From Candidatus Rokuibacteriota bacterium (GTDB lineage Bacteria; JAUVQV01), in NCBI GenBank assembly GCA_030609125.1, contig JAUWCW010000055.1, positions 1-9,310 of the forward strand: a stretch of 9,310 nt of DNA, written 5' to 3'. The notes below the pieces were generated by a model. That model was not told where the DNA came from. It did not search any database and was given only the letters and a program-made list of their open reading frames with translations. Positions 1 to 7,025 of this stretch are shown here, piece by piece. How positions within the stretch are numbered: the first letter of the stretch is position 1; every line of letters starts with the position of its first letter. The translations under genes and the position numbers were made by a program.

Positions 1-464
1 AGAAGGCGAAAATCGATCCCGACATCTGCACCGGCTGCGGCGCCTGCCTGCCGACGTGCCCTGAGGGAGCGATCAGGATCGTCTGGGATCAGGGGATACG
101 GGAAATGCAGGAAAAGATGGTGGAATACGCCTACGGCGCCATATATCCCCGCAGAGACCGTGCGGTTTTTCTCAATTTCCTTATGAACATCACTCCCCTC
201 TGCGACTGCTATCCCTTCTCCGACGCTCCCATAGTCCAGGACATCGGAATCGTTGCTTCCGACGATCCCGTCGCCATCGACCAGGCCTCGGTGGACCTCG
301 TCAACAGGCAGCCGGGGAATCCGGAGTCCGCCCTGGAGAGCAATTTTTCGCCCGGGGAGGACAAGTTTCGCGGCGTGGCTCCCGACGTGGACTGGGGTGT
401 TCAGCTGAGTCACGCCGAGCGAATAGGTCTGGGGCGGCGCACGTACCGCCTCGTCACGGTCTGA
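1..464 (+). CDS. DUF362 domain protein with 4Fe-4S ferredoxin motif (partial, 5' end missing)
   Basis: The gene is open at the left edge; reading begins in frame at base 3 and stops with TGA at 462-464. The first visible residues carry a ferredoxin signature, [12 protein letters not shown], with the CxxCxxCxxxCP spacing that binds a [4Fe-4S] cluster. The remainder matches the C-terminal half of DUF362 proteins as I know them: [17 protein letters not shown], then [27 protein letters not shown], then a DKF...DW..QL..AE..GLG tail. DUF362 proteins are widespread in anaerobes; their reaction is largely undefined, and an iron-sulfur or redox role is inferred from the cluster motif. The extra DCDC-like cysteines (CDC) may also bind metal. 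The stop codon overlaps the dgt start by one base (TGATG), which suggests cotranscription and coupled translation. The missing N-terminal part should lie just outside the window. Confidence 0.88.
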   Translation, partial: KAKIDPDICTGCGACLPTCPEGAIRIVWDQGIREMQEKMVEYAYGAIYPRRDRAVFLNFLMNITPLCDCYPFSDAPIVQDIGIVASDDPVAIDQASVDLVNRQPGNPESALESNFSPGEDKFRGVAPDVDWGVQLSHAERIGLGRRTYRLVTV

Positions 465-1504
465 TGGGCACAGTCAGGGAGGAACTGGAGAGGCTGGAGG
501 AGGCCACTCTGCACCCACGGGCATCACGTGCTGCGCAGAGCAGGGGGAGAAAGAATGAGGAGGAGCCCTGCGGACTTCGCACCTCCTACCAGCGCGACCG
601 GGACCGCATCCTGCATTACAAGTCCTTCCGGAGGCTGAAGCACAAGACACAGGTTTTTCTGGCTCCCCGGGGAGATCACTACCGGACTCGGCTGACCCAC
701 ACCCTGGAGGTGGCGCAGATTGCCCGAACCATCGCGAAAGCGCTGCGGCTCAACGAGGAACTGACGGAGGCGATTGCTCTCGGTCACGACCTGGGGCACA
801 CGCCCTTCGGTCACGCCGGGGAAGAGGCTCTCAACGACATAGTGCAGGGGGGATTCAGCCATGTCGAGCAGAGCCTGAGAGTGGTGGAAGTTCTGGAAAA
901 GAGCGGGAAAGGTCTGAACCTCACTTTCGAGGTTCTCGACGGTATCCGGAAGCACTCCAAGGGCCTGGGAGAAATAGTGCCGGAAGGGGAGGATCGTGCA
1001 GCCACCGTGGAGGGCCAGGTCGTCCGCCTCGCCGACATAGTGGCTTACATAAATCACGACATCGACGACGCGATCAGGGCGGGGGTCCTCACGGAGAGCG
1101 ACCTGCCCGGAGAGATTGTCCGCCGCGCAGGCACGACCCACACCCACCGCATCGGCTATATGGTGCGGGACGTTATCGAGTCTTCCCTCGAGGCGGGGGT
1201 GGAGCAGGCGGTCATGAGTGAAAGTCTGGTCAGTATCTGCCGGTCTCTCAGGGACTTTCTCTACCGGAAGGTCTACTTCAACCCGCAGACTCACAGGGAG
1301 TTTCTCAAGGCCTCTAAAATACTCCGCGATCTTTTCGAGCATTACATGGAAGCCCCGGAGGAGATAGGGGACGACTACCGGGCCTCGGCGGGAAAGGCGG
1401 AGAAGGAGAGGATCGTGTGTGACTTCATCGCCGGCATGACCGACAGGTTCGCAACCATGACTTTCAAGAGAATCTTCCTCCCCGAACCGTGGAAGATCCT
1501 CTGA
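464..1504 (+). CDS. dgt: Deoxyguanosinetriphosphate triphosphohydrolase-like protein (HD domain)
   Basis: This 346-residue protein is a dGTPase-type HD hydrolase, which converts dNTPs, classically dGTP, to the nucleoside and tripolyphosphate in the cytoplasm. The N-terminal segment [25 protein letters not shown] (about 41-65) is the family hallmark. The HD metal site is complete: H79 in [16 protein letters not shown]108-D109 in [14 protein letters not shown], and D191 in [17 protein letters not shown]. The length fits the shorter type-2 dGTPase-like group rather than the roughly 500-residue E. coli Dgt, so dGTP specificity is not assured. The ATG overlaps the stop of the upstream DUF362 gene by one base, and there is no clear Shine-Dalgarno sequence before it, so translation is probably coupled. 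Residues 20-35 form a poorly conserved basic, then acidic stretch. No truncation or missing catalytic residue is visible. Confidence 0.93.
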   Translation: MGTVREELERLEEATLHPRASRAAQSRGRKNEEEPCGLRTSYQRDRDRILHYKSFRRLKHKTQVFLAPRGDHYRTRLTHTLEVAQIARTIAKALRLNEELTEAIALGHDLGHTPFGHAGEEALNDIVQGGFSHVEQSLRVVEVLEKSGKGLNLTFEVLDGIRKHSKGLGEIVPEGEDRAATVEGQVVRLADIVAYINHDIDDAIRAGVLTESDLPGEIVRRAGTTHTHRIGYMVRDVIESSLEAGVEQAVMSESLVSICRSLRDFLYRKVYFNPQTHREFLKASKILRDLFEHYMEAPEEIGDDYRASAGKAEKERIVCDFIAGMTDRFATMTFKRIFLPEPWKIL

Positions 1505-1541
1505 AACCGAGGAGGTGAACTTCCTCAGCGCGTTCAGAGGA
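1497..1541 (+). other. Two-tier inverted repeat at the dgt 3' end, holding an orphan strong Shine-Dalgarno
   Basis: A perfect 9-bp inverted repeat (TCCTCTGAA at 1497-1505, TTCAGAGGA at 1533-1541) encloses a second one (GAGGA at 1509-1513, TCCTC at 1522-1526). The RNA could fold as a two-tier hairpin covering the dgt stop codon. No T-tract follows, so it is not a typical intrinsic terminator, though it could stall transcription or protect a 3' end. The inner arm contains AGGAGGTGA (1510-1518), a full-length complement to the 16S rRNA 3' end, with no start codon at usable distance. Its function is unknown. Confidence 0.4.
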
Positions 1542-1557
1542 ATTCGTGCGTAGAGTC

Positions 1558-1587
1558 TTGACAGTCATTGGTAAGACACTCTAAAAT
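1558..1587 (+). promoter_or_regulatory. Sigma70-type promoter of the CheW-like/receiver pair
   Basis: A perfect -35 box TTGACA (1558-1563) is followed after 18 bp by TAAAAT (1582-1587), a 5/6 match to the -10 box. The surrounding DNA is AT-rich compared with the GC-rich coding regions. Transcription would start near 1593-1596, only 6-9 nt before the ATG at 1602, so the mRNA would be almost leaderless. Confidence 0.75.
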
Positions 1588-1601
1588 AAAGTAAAATCAG
1601 G

Positions 1602-2039
1602 ATGGCAGGAGCGGAGGTTCCAGTCGACGGGAAGGTTCTTACCTTCCAGGCGGGATCCGGCAGGTTCGGAATCCCACTGGAGTGGGTCCGCGCAGTGCTG
1701 GAAGGCGACACGCAGACAGACTCAGAGGTGGAGTCCGGAGAGATTCACTTCAGGGGTCGGGATCTCCCCGTGCTGGACATCGGCAAGTGGTTCGGCCGCT
1801 CCGGGGCGGCGGGGAAGTTCCCCAGCCTGCTGATTATCGGTGAGAGGGAAGCCGTCGCCGCTGTGAGGGTGGACAGCCCCGGCAGGGTGCTGAATGCAGG
1901 GACAATGAGCGAGTGGCCGATGCTTTGCAGGGAACTGGTGGAAGGGGTTTTTTGCGGAGTCATTATTCAGGGAGCGAGCCTGATACTTGTGGTTGATCCG
2001 GAAGGACTGTATAACGCGATCATTAGAAATGGCGATTGA
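1602..2039 (+). CDS. CheW-like domain protein
   Basis: This 145-residue protein appears to be a stand-alone CheW-like (SH3-type) adaptor. The N-terminal strand pair KVLTFQAGSGRFGIPLEWVRAVLEG (11-35) matches the CheW pattern of a short beta strand, then FGIPL..V..V. The segment GEIHFRGRDLPVLDIGKWFG (46-65) matches the conserved R/G-x-x-IPVLDL..WFG region. The rest (LLIIGEREAVAAVRVDSPGRV and a final LILVVDPEGLYN) fits the second half of the domain. CheW proteins couple chemoreceptors to the CheA kinase; no receptor or CheA gene is visible here, so the partner is unknown. The sequence is divergent, so the exact role is uncertain. The ATG at 1602 is chosen because an in-frame stop lies at 1587-1589. 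Only a weak AGG abuts the start, which together with the promoter position suggests leaderless-type translation. Its stop (2037-2039) is 23 nt before the next start. Confidence 0.78.
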   Translation: MAGAEVPVDGKVLTFQAGSGRFGIPLEWVRAVLEGDTQTDSEVESGEIHFRGRDLPVLDIGKWFGRSGAAGKFPSLLIIGEREAVAAVRVDSPGRVLNAGTMSEWPMLCRELVEGVFCGVIIQGASLILVVDPEGLYNAIIRNGD

Positions 2040-2046
2040 AGCAGCC

Positions 2047-2053
2047 AGGGAGG
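2047..2053 (+). promoter_or_regulatory. Ribosome binding site fixing the receiver-protein start at 2063
   Basis: AGGGAGG lies 9 nt before ATG 2063. The open frame also offers a TTG at 2036, overlapping the CheW-like stop codon, but nothing resembling a Shine-Dalgarno sequence precedes it. From ATG 2063 the protein begins MTKILLADDS, exactly where receiver domains normally begin. Confidence 0.7.
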
Positions 2054-2062
2054 CAGGGGGCG

Positions 2063-3319
2063 ATGACCAAGATTTTGCTGGCCGATGACAGTGTCACCAT
2101 TCAGAAAGTTGTCGAGCTCACATTCTCTGACGAGGAGAGCCAGGTCACGGCGGTGGGCGATGGCGCCGCCGCCTTCGAGAAGGCGCAGATGGATCGCCCG
2201 GACATTATTCTTTCAGATGTCATCATGCCTGGAATGAACGGGTATGAGCTCTGCTACAAGATCAAGACCGATCCCGGGCTCAAGAGCGTGCCTTTTCTCT
2301 TCCTCAAGGGAACCTTCGAGAGCTTTGACGAGGAGAAGGCGAAACAGTCCGGCGCCGACGGTTATATCGTGAAGCCGTTTGAATCGCAGGAACTGATAGA
2401 CAAGGTGAAGGAACTGATCGCGCGCAGCGCCGGGTTCGAGGCGCCGGCCCCGGCGCACCAGGCGGCCCCGACTCCGGCGGCCCCCGCTGCTCCGGCTCCG
2501 GCAGCCCCCCCGCCGCTCACCGCCGCTGAGTCGCCGGGAGTCGCCGCAGCGCCTGCGCCCCAGGCGGCCGCTCCCCCGCCCCCGCCGCCGCAGGAGGAGC
2601 CGGTGATGGCTGCACCCGAGGCGGCGGCCCCCGAACCGGTTTTCGAGGAAGAGGAGGGGATCTTCGATCTCGGGGAGGAGAGTGCCGAACCGGCGGAGGA
2701 AGAGATTCTCGGAGGTGAAGCGGCTGCTCCCGCCGGCGAGGAAGAGGATCTGTGGAGCGAAGTCAGTCTCAGGGACAGCACCGCCCCCCTGGTGGAAGAC
2801 AAGATCCTGGAGGAGGAGTCCTTCTGGGGCGCCACTGAGGAAAGGGATGAGGGCCCGGGCCGGTCCCTGGACGAGCCGGGGATTGGGGAGAACGTCATCG
2901 AGGAAGTGGAAGAGGCGGAGATCATGGACCTCACGGAGGAGGCTCCGGAGCCTGCCCCGGCGGCGGAGCCGACCCCGCTCGAGGCCGAGCCCGCGTTTGA
3001 AACGATCGCCGATGAGCGCGTTCCGGAGCCGGCGGCCGCCGCTCCCGCGGCGCACATGCCGGCACCGGAAATGCCCCCGGTCGAGCCGGCGCCGCCGGCT
3101 GCCGAGGCGCCCTCCGTTTCCGGCGCTGCGCTTGAGAAGATCATAGGGACGAGAATCGAAGACGCCATCCGGGAGCAGCTTGGGCAGGCCATCGCTGAAG
3201 CGGCGAGCAGGATTGTCGAGGAGATCGCCTGGGAAGTCATTCCGGACCTGGCGGAGGCGATGATAAGCAACGAGATCGAGCGTATCAAGAAGGAAGGCGG
3301 TCGGAAGGAAAGGGTTTAG
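2063..3319 (+). CDS. Receiver-domain protein with Pro/Ala/Glu-rich linker and conserved-looking C-terminal helix
   Basis: From ATG 2063 the protein is 418 residues. Residues 1-122 are a CheY-type receiver: acidic pair D8-D9, phosphoacceptor D52 in DIILSDVIMPGMNGYE, and K104 in DGYIVKPF. The switch position normally held by Thr/Ser is K82 in VPFLFLKGTF, with Thr nearby at 84. Residues 126-354 are low-complexity: first Pro/Ala-rich, then acidic blocks (FEEEEGIFDLGEE, DKILEEESFW, VIEEVEEAEIMDL), then Pro/Ala again. Residues 355-418 form a predicted helical tail with EDAIREQLGQAIAEAASRIVEEIAWEVIPDLAEAMISNEIERIKKE. From family knowledge, this layout, with an IAWEV.P.LAE motif and no DNA-binding or enzymatic output, recurs in deltaproteobacteria and myxobacteria. 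A docking or oligomerisation output is inferred. It probably shares a transcript with the upstream CheW-like gene. The GC-rich linker creates long spurious frames on both strands. Confidence 0.87.
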   Translation: MTKILLADDSVTIQKVVELTFSDEESQVTAVGDGAAAFEKAQMDRPDIILSDVIMPGMNGYELCYKIKTDPGLKSVPFLFLKGTFESFDEEKAKQSGADGYIVKPFESQELIDKVKELIARSAGFEAPAPAHQAAPTPAAPAAPAPAAPPPLTAAESPGVAAAPAPQAAAPPPPPPQEEPVMAAPEAAAPEPVFEEEEGIFDLGEESAEPAEEEILGGEAAAPAGEEEDLWSEVSLRDSTAPLVEDKILEEESFWGATEERDEGPGRSLDEPGIGENVIEEVEEAEIMDLTEEAPEPAPAAEPTPLEAEPAFETIADERVPEPAAAAPAAHMPAPEMPPVEPAPPAAEAPSVSGAALEKIIGTRIEDAIREQLGQAIAEAASRIVEEIAWEVIPDLAEAMISNEIERIKKEGGRKERV

Positions 3320-3344
3320 AAGTCTTCTGATCCCGCCTCGTCTT

Positions 3345-3388
3345 CCGGAACGGGTCCGGGGAGGGCAAGCCGCGGCCTCACCTCCCCG
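3345..3388 (+). other. Two overlapping, mutually exclusive hairpins before valS
   Basis: In the 131-nt gap before valS, CCGGA (3345-3349) can pair with TCCGG (3355-3359), and CGGGGAGG (3357-3364) can pair perfectly with CCTCCCCG (3381-3388). The two share bases 3357-3359 and cannot form together in full. Neither is followed by a T-tract. They could be a weak terminator for the receiver gene or a regulatory leader; nothing visible decides between these. No good sigma70 or sigma54 promoter was found in the gap. Confidence 0.3.
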
Positions 3389-3450
3389 TCAGAGCGTCAT
3401 CACGCCTGACAAAGATCGACGTTACAGTCCCCTGAGAAAAGGATAATCCC

Positions 3451-6150
3451 ATGTCAGAGTTCGAAAAGACCTACCGCCCCGCGGATGCGGAGGAAAAATG
3501 GTACCGCATCTGGGAGGAATCGGGATCCTTCAGCGCTTCCGAACAGGGCGAGAAGGACTCTTTCTGCATCGTGATCCCCCCGCCCAACGTGACGGGTATT
3601 CTGCACATCGGGCACGCCTTGAACAATACCCTGCAGGATATACTTGTGCGCTGGAAACGCATGCAGGGAATAAACACTCTCTGGCTGCCGGGGACGGACC
3701 ATGCCGGAATCGCTACGCAGAACGTCGTGGAAAAGCAGCTTGCCGAGGAAGGCATCGATCGTCACCAGCTGGGACGTGAGAAATTTCTTGAAAGAGTCTG
3801 GAAGTGGAAGGCCGAATCGGGCGGTACCATAATCAGGCAGCTAAAACGGCTGGGATGCTCGTGCGACTGGGGGCGGGAGCGCTTCACCCTGGACGAGGGT
3901 CTCTCGAAAGCCGTAAGGCAGGTCTTCATCAGACTCTACGAAGACGGACTGATCTACCGGGACAAGAAGATCATCAACTGGTGTCCCCGCTGCCACACCG
4001 CCCTTTCGGACCTGGAGGTGGAGTACCACGACAAGCCGGGGCAGCTCTACTATGTCCGGTATCCCTTCGTCGGTGAGGAGGGAGGCCTGGTGGTGGCCAC
4101 CACCAGGCCTGAAACCATACCGGGCGATCTGGCCCTGGCGGTGCACCCTGAAGACGAGAGGTACGGTGATCTGGGCGGAAGAATGGTGAAGCTTCCGGTG
4201 GAGCCGTTCAGGGAGGTGCCGGTAATCACGGATGAACAGGTAGACCCCGTTTTCGGAACGGGGGCGCTGAAGATAACCCCCGCCCACGACGCAGCAGATT
4301 TCGAGATAGGCCGACGGCATGATCTGGGGTCGGCGGAGGTGATCGACAAGAACGGAATGATGAGTGAGGAAGCGGGAAAATACCGCGGTCTGGAGAGGTT
4401 CGAGGCCAGGGAGGCGGTTGTCGCCGATCTCGCCAGCGGCGGCTACCTGGAAAAGACGGAGGAGTACACCGTTCCTCTGGGGCACTGTTACCGATGCAAG
4501 AGCGCCGTGGAGCCGGCGCTGTCGCCGCAATGGTTTGTCCGGGTCGGTCCCCTGGCCGAGCCGGCCCTTCGCGCGGTGAGAGAGAAAAAGACGCGGATCA
4601 TTCCGGAGCACTGGGAGAGGACCTACTTCGACTGGATGGAAAACATCCGGGACTGGTGCATATCCCGGCAGATCTGGTGGGGCCACCAGATCCCGGTATG
4701 GTACTGCCGCTCATGCAACGAGAAGCACTTTGAGAGCGGCGAGGACGGGTCCGGGCTCATTGCGGGCGTCGATGCCGTTCCGATCGTCGGCGATCAGCCG
4801 CCGGACTCCTGTCCGCGCTGCGGCGGCAGCGACCTCACTCAGGATCCGGACGTGCTGGATACCTGGTTCTCATCAGCCCTCTGGCCTTTTTCGACCCTGG
4901 GCTGGCCCGACGAGACGCCTCTTCTGAAGACTTTCTACCCCACCTCGGTCCTTGTCACCGGGCTCGACATACTCTTCTTCTGGGTGGCGCGGATGATGAT
5001 GATGGGGATCAGGTTCAGAGACGACGTTCCCTTCGCGGATGTCTACCTGCATGCCATGGTGCGTGACGCCGAGGGGCAGAAGATGTCCAAATCCAAGGGC
5101 AACGTGATCGACCCTCTGGTGATGATGGAGAAGTACGGCACCGACGCCTTCCGCTTCACTCTCGCCGCCATGGCGGCCCAGGGGAGGGACATCAAGCTCT
5201 CGGAAGAGAGGATAGCGGGGTACCGGAACTTCGTCACCAAGCTCTGGAACGCAACCCGTCTGATCCACATGAACGTGCAGGAAGAAGAAGGGGAGAGGGA
5301 GATCGCGCCGCAGGCACTTGAGGACCGCTGGATCCTGAGCCGTCTCAACAGGGTCGTCGCAGGAGTGGGGGAGGCTCTCGACGGTTACCATTTCAACCAG
5401 GCCGCTTCCCAGATCTACCAGTTCGTCTGGCACGAGTTTTGTGACTGGTATCTGGAAATCGTCAAGCCCCGGCTCGGCGCCGCGGGCGACGACGGCAGAG
5501 CGGCTCGAGGGGTCGCTCAGTTCTCGCTGCTGCGGCTACTCGCCCTTGCACACCCGATCATGCCTTTCGTTACCGAGGAGATTGCGCACCTGATGCCGGG
5601 GGAACGCGGCCTTCTTGTGAACGGCCCCTTCCCCGTGGCCGACGAACGCTGGGAAGACCCGGCGGCGGAGAAGGAGATGGAGCTCATGAGCGAAATCGTG
5701 AGCAGCGTCAGAACCATTCGCGGCGAAATGAATATCAGGCCGGGCGTGGAGGTGGAGGTGCTTCTGCGGGGGGTCGCGGATGAGGAAAAGAAGATTCTCG
5801 ACGGCCTTGGTCCGGCGATCATGCGTCTCGGCAGAATCAGCCGCCTGGATCCGGGTGATTCAAAACCGCCGAAGGAGTCGGCGAGCTCTCCGGTTTCCTG
5901 CGGCGAGCTCTACATCCCGCTGGCGGGCATCGTGGACTTCCGGGACGAGGTGAAGAGGCTTGAGAAGGAGATAGGGCGCCTCGAGAAGGACATTGCCCGC
6001 TACCGCAAGAAGCTGGGTCGTGAAGATTTTCTCGCCAAGGCCCCGAGGGAGATCGTCGAGAAAAACCGGCGCATCCTGGCTGAATCGGTTGAAAAAAGGG
6101 ACTACATGGCCGGGAACCGGGACAGGATCCTGACGTGGATGGAAGGCTGA
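3451..6150 (+). CDS. valS: Valyl-tRNA synthetase
   Basis: This 899-residue protein is class Ia valyl-tRNA synthetase, which charges tRNA-Val using ATP in the cytoplasm. The class I signatures are intact: HIGH at residues 52-55 within PPPNVTGILHIGHALNNTLQD, and KMSKS at 544-548 within DAEGQKMSKSKGNVIDP. The CP1 editing domain shows VVATTRPETIPGDLALAVHPED and KITPAHDAADFEIGRRH. PDVLDTWFSSALWPFSTLGWP is typical of the ValRS catalytic core. Cysteine pairs (WCPRCH, CYRCKS, CRSCNE, CPRCGG) are likely zinc sites. The C-terminal part has the anticodon-binding region and ends in the coiled-coil tRNA-binding arm (VKRLEKEIGRLEKDIARYRKKLG...) that distinguishes ValRS from IleRS. The length is normal. AAGGA (3439-3443) lies 7 nt before the ATG. 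The stop overlaps the nadC start by one base, so it probably leads an operon. Confidence 0.98.
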   Translation: MSEFEKTYRPADAEEKWYRIWEESGSFSASEQGEKDSFCIVIPPPNVTGILHIGHALNNTLQDILVRWKRMQGINTLWLPGTDHAGIATQNVVEKQLAEEGIDRHQLGREKFLERVWKWKAESGGTIIRQLKRLGCSCDWGRERFTLDEGLSKAVRQVFIRLYEDGLIYRDKKIINWCPRCHTALSDLEVEYHDKPGQLYYVRYPFVGEEGGLVVATTRPETIPGDLALAVHPEDERYGDLGGRMVKLPVEPFREVPVITDEQVDPVFGTGALKITPAHDAADFEIGRRHDLGSAEVIDKNGMMSEEAGKYRGLERFEAREAVVADLASGGYLEKTEEYTVPLGHCYRCKSAVEPALSPQWFVRVGPLAEPALRAVREKKTRIIPEHWERTYFDWMENIRDWCISRQIWWGHQIPVWYCRSCNEKHFESGEDGSGLIAGVDAVPIVGDQPPDSCPRCGGSDLTQDPDVLDTWFSSALWPFSTLGWPDETPLLKTFYPTSVLVTGLDILFFWVARMMMMGIRFRDDVPFADVYLHAMVRDAEGQKMSKSKGNVIDPLVMMEKYGTDAFRFTLAAMAAQGRDIKLSEERIAGYRNFVTKLWNATRLIHMNVQEEEGEREIAPQALEDRWILSRLNRVVAGVGEALDGYHFNQAASQIYQFVWHEFCDWYLEIVKPRLGAAGDDGRAARGVAQFSLLRLLALAHPIMPFVTEEIAHLMPGERGLLVNGPFPVADERWEDPAAEKEMELMSEIVSSVRTIRGEMNIRPGVEVEVLLRGVADEEKKILDGLGPAIMRLGRISRLDPGDSKPPKESASSPVSCGELYIPLAGIVDFRDEVKRLEKEIGRLEKDIARYRKKLGREDFLAKAPREIVEKNRRILAESVEKRDYMAGNRDRILTWMEG

Positions 6151-7025
6151 TGGAAGCCGCGGATGCGGGCTGCACGTTCCGGCGCAGGGTCGACGAACTG
6201 ATACGACTTGCCCTGGACGAGGACCTCCCGGGCAGGGACGTGACGAGCGAGGCAGTCATCAGGGAAGGGGCGGGTGCGACGGCGGAGATCATCGCCGAGG
6301 AGAACCTGACGGTGAGCGGCCTCGGCGTGGCGAGGAGAGTCTTCGAGATCGTGGACCCGCGGGTGCGCTGGCAAAGCGGGGTCGGCGAAGGAGAGCAGAT
6401 CGTGGCCGGCACGAAGCTCGCCCTCCTGCGCGGGGACGCCAGATCCCTTCTCGCCGGCGAGAGAACGGCACTCAACTTCCTGCAGCGGCTCTGCGGCATA
6501 GCGACCCTGACTTCCCGCTTCGCGGCAAAGGTGTCGGGGCTTTCCGCGATGCTCATGGACACGCGGAAGACAACCCCGGGCTGGCGGTTTCTCGAGAAGG
6601 AGGCCGTGCGCCATGGGGGGGGGAGCAATCACCGGTTCAGCCTCTCGGACGGGGTTTTGATCAAGGACAACCACGTCAGGCTGGCTGGCGGCATCGCCGA
6701 GGCGGTCAGCAGGGCGAGGGCTTCCGTGCGCCCGGGGATGAAGATCGAGGTTGAGGCCGGCACCCTGGAGGAGGTAAGGGAGGCTGTTGAGGCGGGCGCG
6801 GAGATAATTCTCGTGGACAACAACTCTCCGGAATCTCTTGCCGCGGCGCTGAAGGTGGTGAACGGCCAAGCGGTGGTGGAAGTTTCGGGCGGGATCACCG
6901 TGGAGAACATCAGCGTGATGGCGCAGCCGGGAGTCTCCATGATCTCTGTTGGTGCGCTGACGCACTCAGCTCGTGCCATGGATATCAGCATGGACCTGAG
7001 GCCGGACGGGGAGCCGTCGGAGTGA
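6150..7025 (+). CDS. nadC: Nicotinate-nucleotide pyrophosphorylase (carboxylating), quinolinate phosphoribosyltransferase
   Basis: The 291-residue product makes nicotinate mononucleotide, CO2 and pyrophosphate from quinolinate and PRPP, the last step of de novo pyridine-ring synthesis for NAD. The family motifs appear in order: ERTALNFLQRLCGIAT (about 104-119), MDTRKTTPGWR (136-146), HGGGSNHR (155-162), DGVLIKDNHVRLAGG (167-181), IEVEAGTLEE (200-209), ILVDNN (220-225) and VEVSGGITVENI (244-255). These include the Arg, Lys and His residues that bind quinolinate and PRPP. The motif usually reads TTPGLR; here it is TTPGWR, a small change. The chosen ATG overlaps the valS stop in TGATG, with GGAAGG only 3 nt upstream. 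A GTG at 6135, in frame and preceded by AGGA at 7 nt, would add five residues and cannot be excluded. The end overlaps birA by 4 nt. Confidence 0.96.
   Translation: MEAADAGCTFRRRVDELIRLALDEDLPGRDVTSEAVIREGAGATAEIIAEENLTVSGLGVARRVFEIVDPRVRWQSGVGEGEQIVAGTKLALLRGDARSLLAGERTALNFLQRLCGIATLTSRFAAKVSGLSAMLMDTRKTTPGWRFLEKEAVRHGGGSNHRFSLSDGVLIKDNHVRLAGGIAEAVSRARASVRPGMKIEVEAGTLEEVREAVEAGAEIILVDNNSPESLAAALKVVNGQAVVEVSGGITVENISVMAQPGVSMISVGALTHSARAMDISMDLRPDGEPSE

Noticed and set aside
524-1342. 272-codon open frame on the - strand opposite dgt
   Set aside because: It lies entirely inside dgt, whose motifs are intact. The antisense product shows no recognisable domain and is a by-product of GC-rich codon use.
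1515-1553. 12-codon GTG-initiated reading frame after dgt
   Set aside because: Its start overlaps the Shine-Dalgarno-like bases, so it lacks a usable ribosome binding site; it is most likely chance.
2036-2062. TTG start giving the receiver protein nine extra residues
   Set aside because: There is no Shine-Dalgarno before it, it overlaps the CheW-like stop, and ATG 2063 has a good ribosome binding site and the expected receiver N-terminus.
2213-3288. Long - strand and second + strand frames across the receiver-protein linker (Ser/Ala- or Arg-rich products)
   Set aside because: They are low-complexity shadows of the Pro/Ala/Glu-rich linker codons, with no domain and no good ribosome binding site.
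3358-3388. T-box-like riboswitch before valS (GGGCAAGCCGCGG resembles AGGGTGGNACCGCG)
   Set aside because: The essential TGGN bulge that pairs with the tRNA acceptor end is absent, the leader is too short for a Stem I with specifier loop, and there is no terminator T-tract.
3406-3447. CTGACA (3406) with GATAAT (3442) as a valS promoter
   Set aside because: The spacing is 30 bp, far outside the 16-19 bp range, and GATAAT lies within 4 bases of the start codon.
3841-4686. 281-codon - strand frame inside valS
   Set aside because: It overlaps the fully recognisable valS coding frame and has no recognisable motif of its own.
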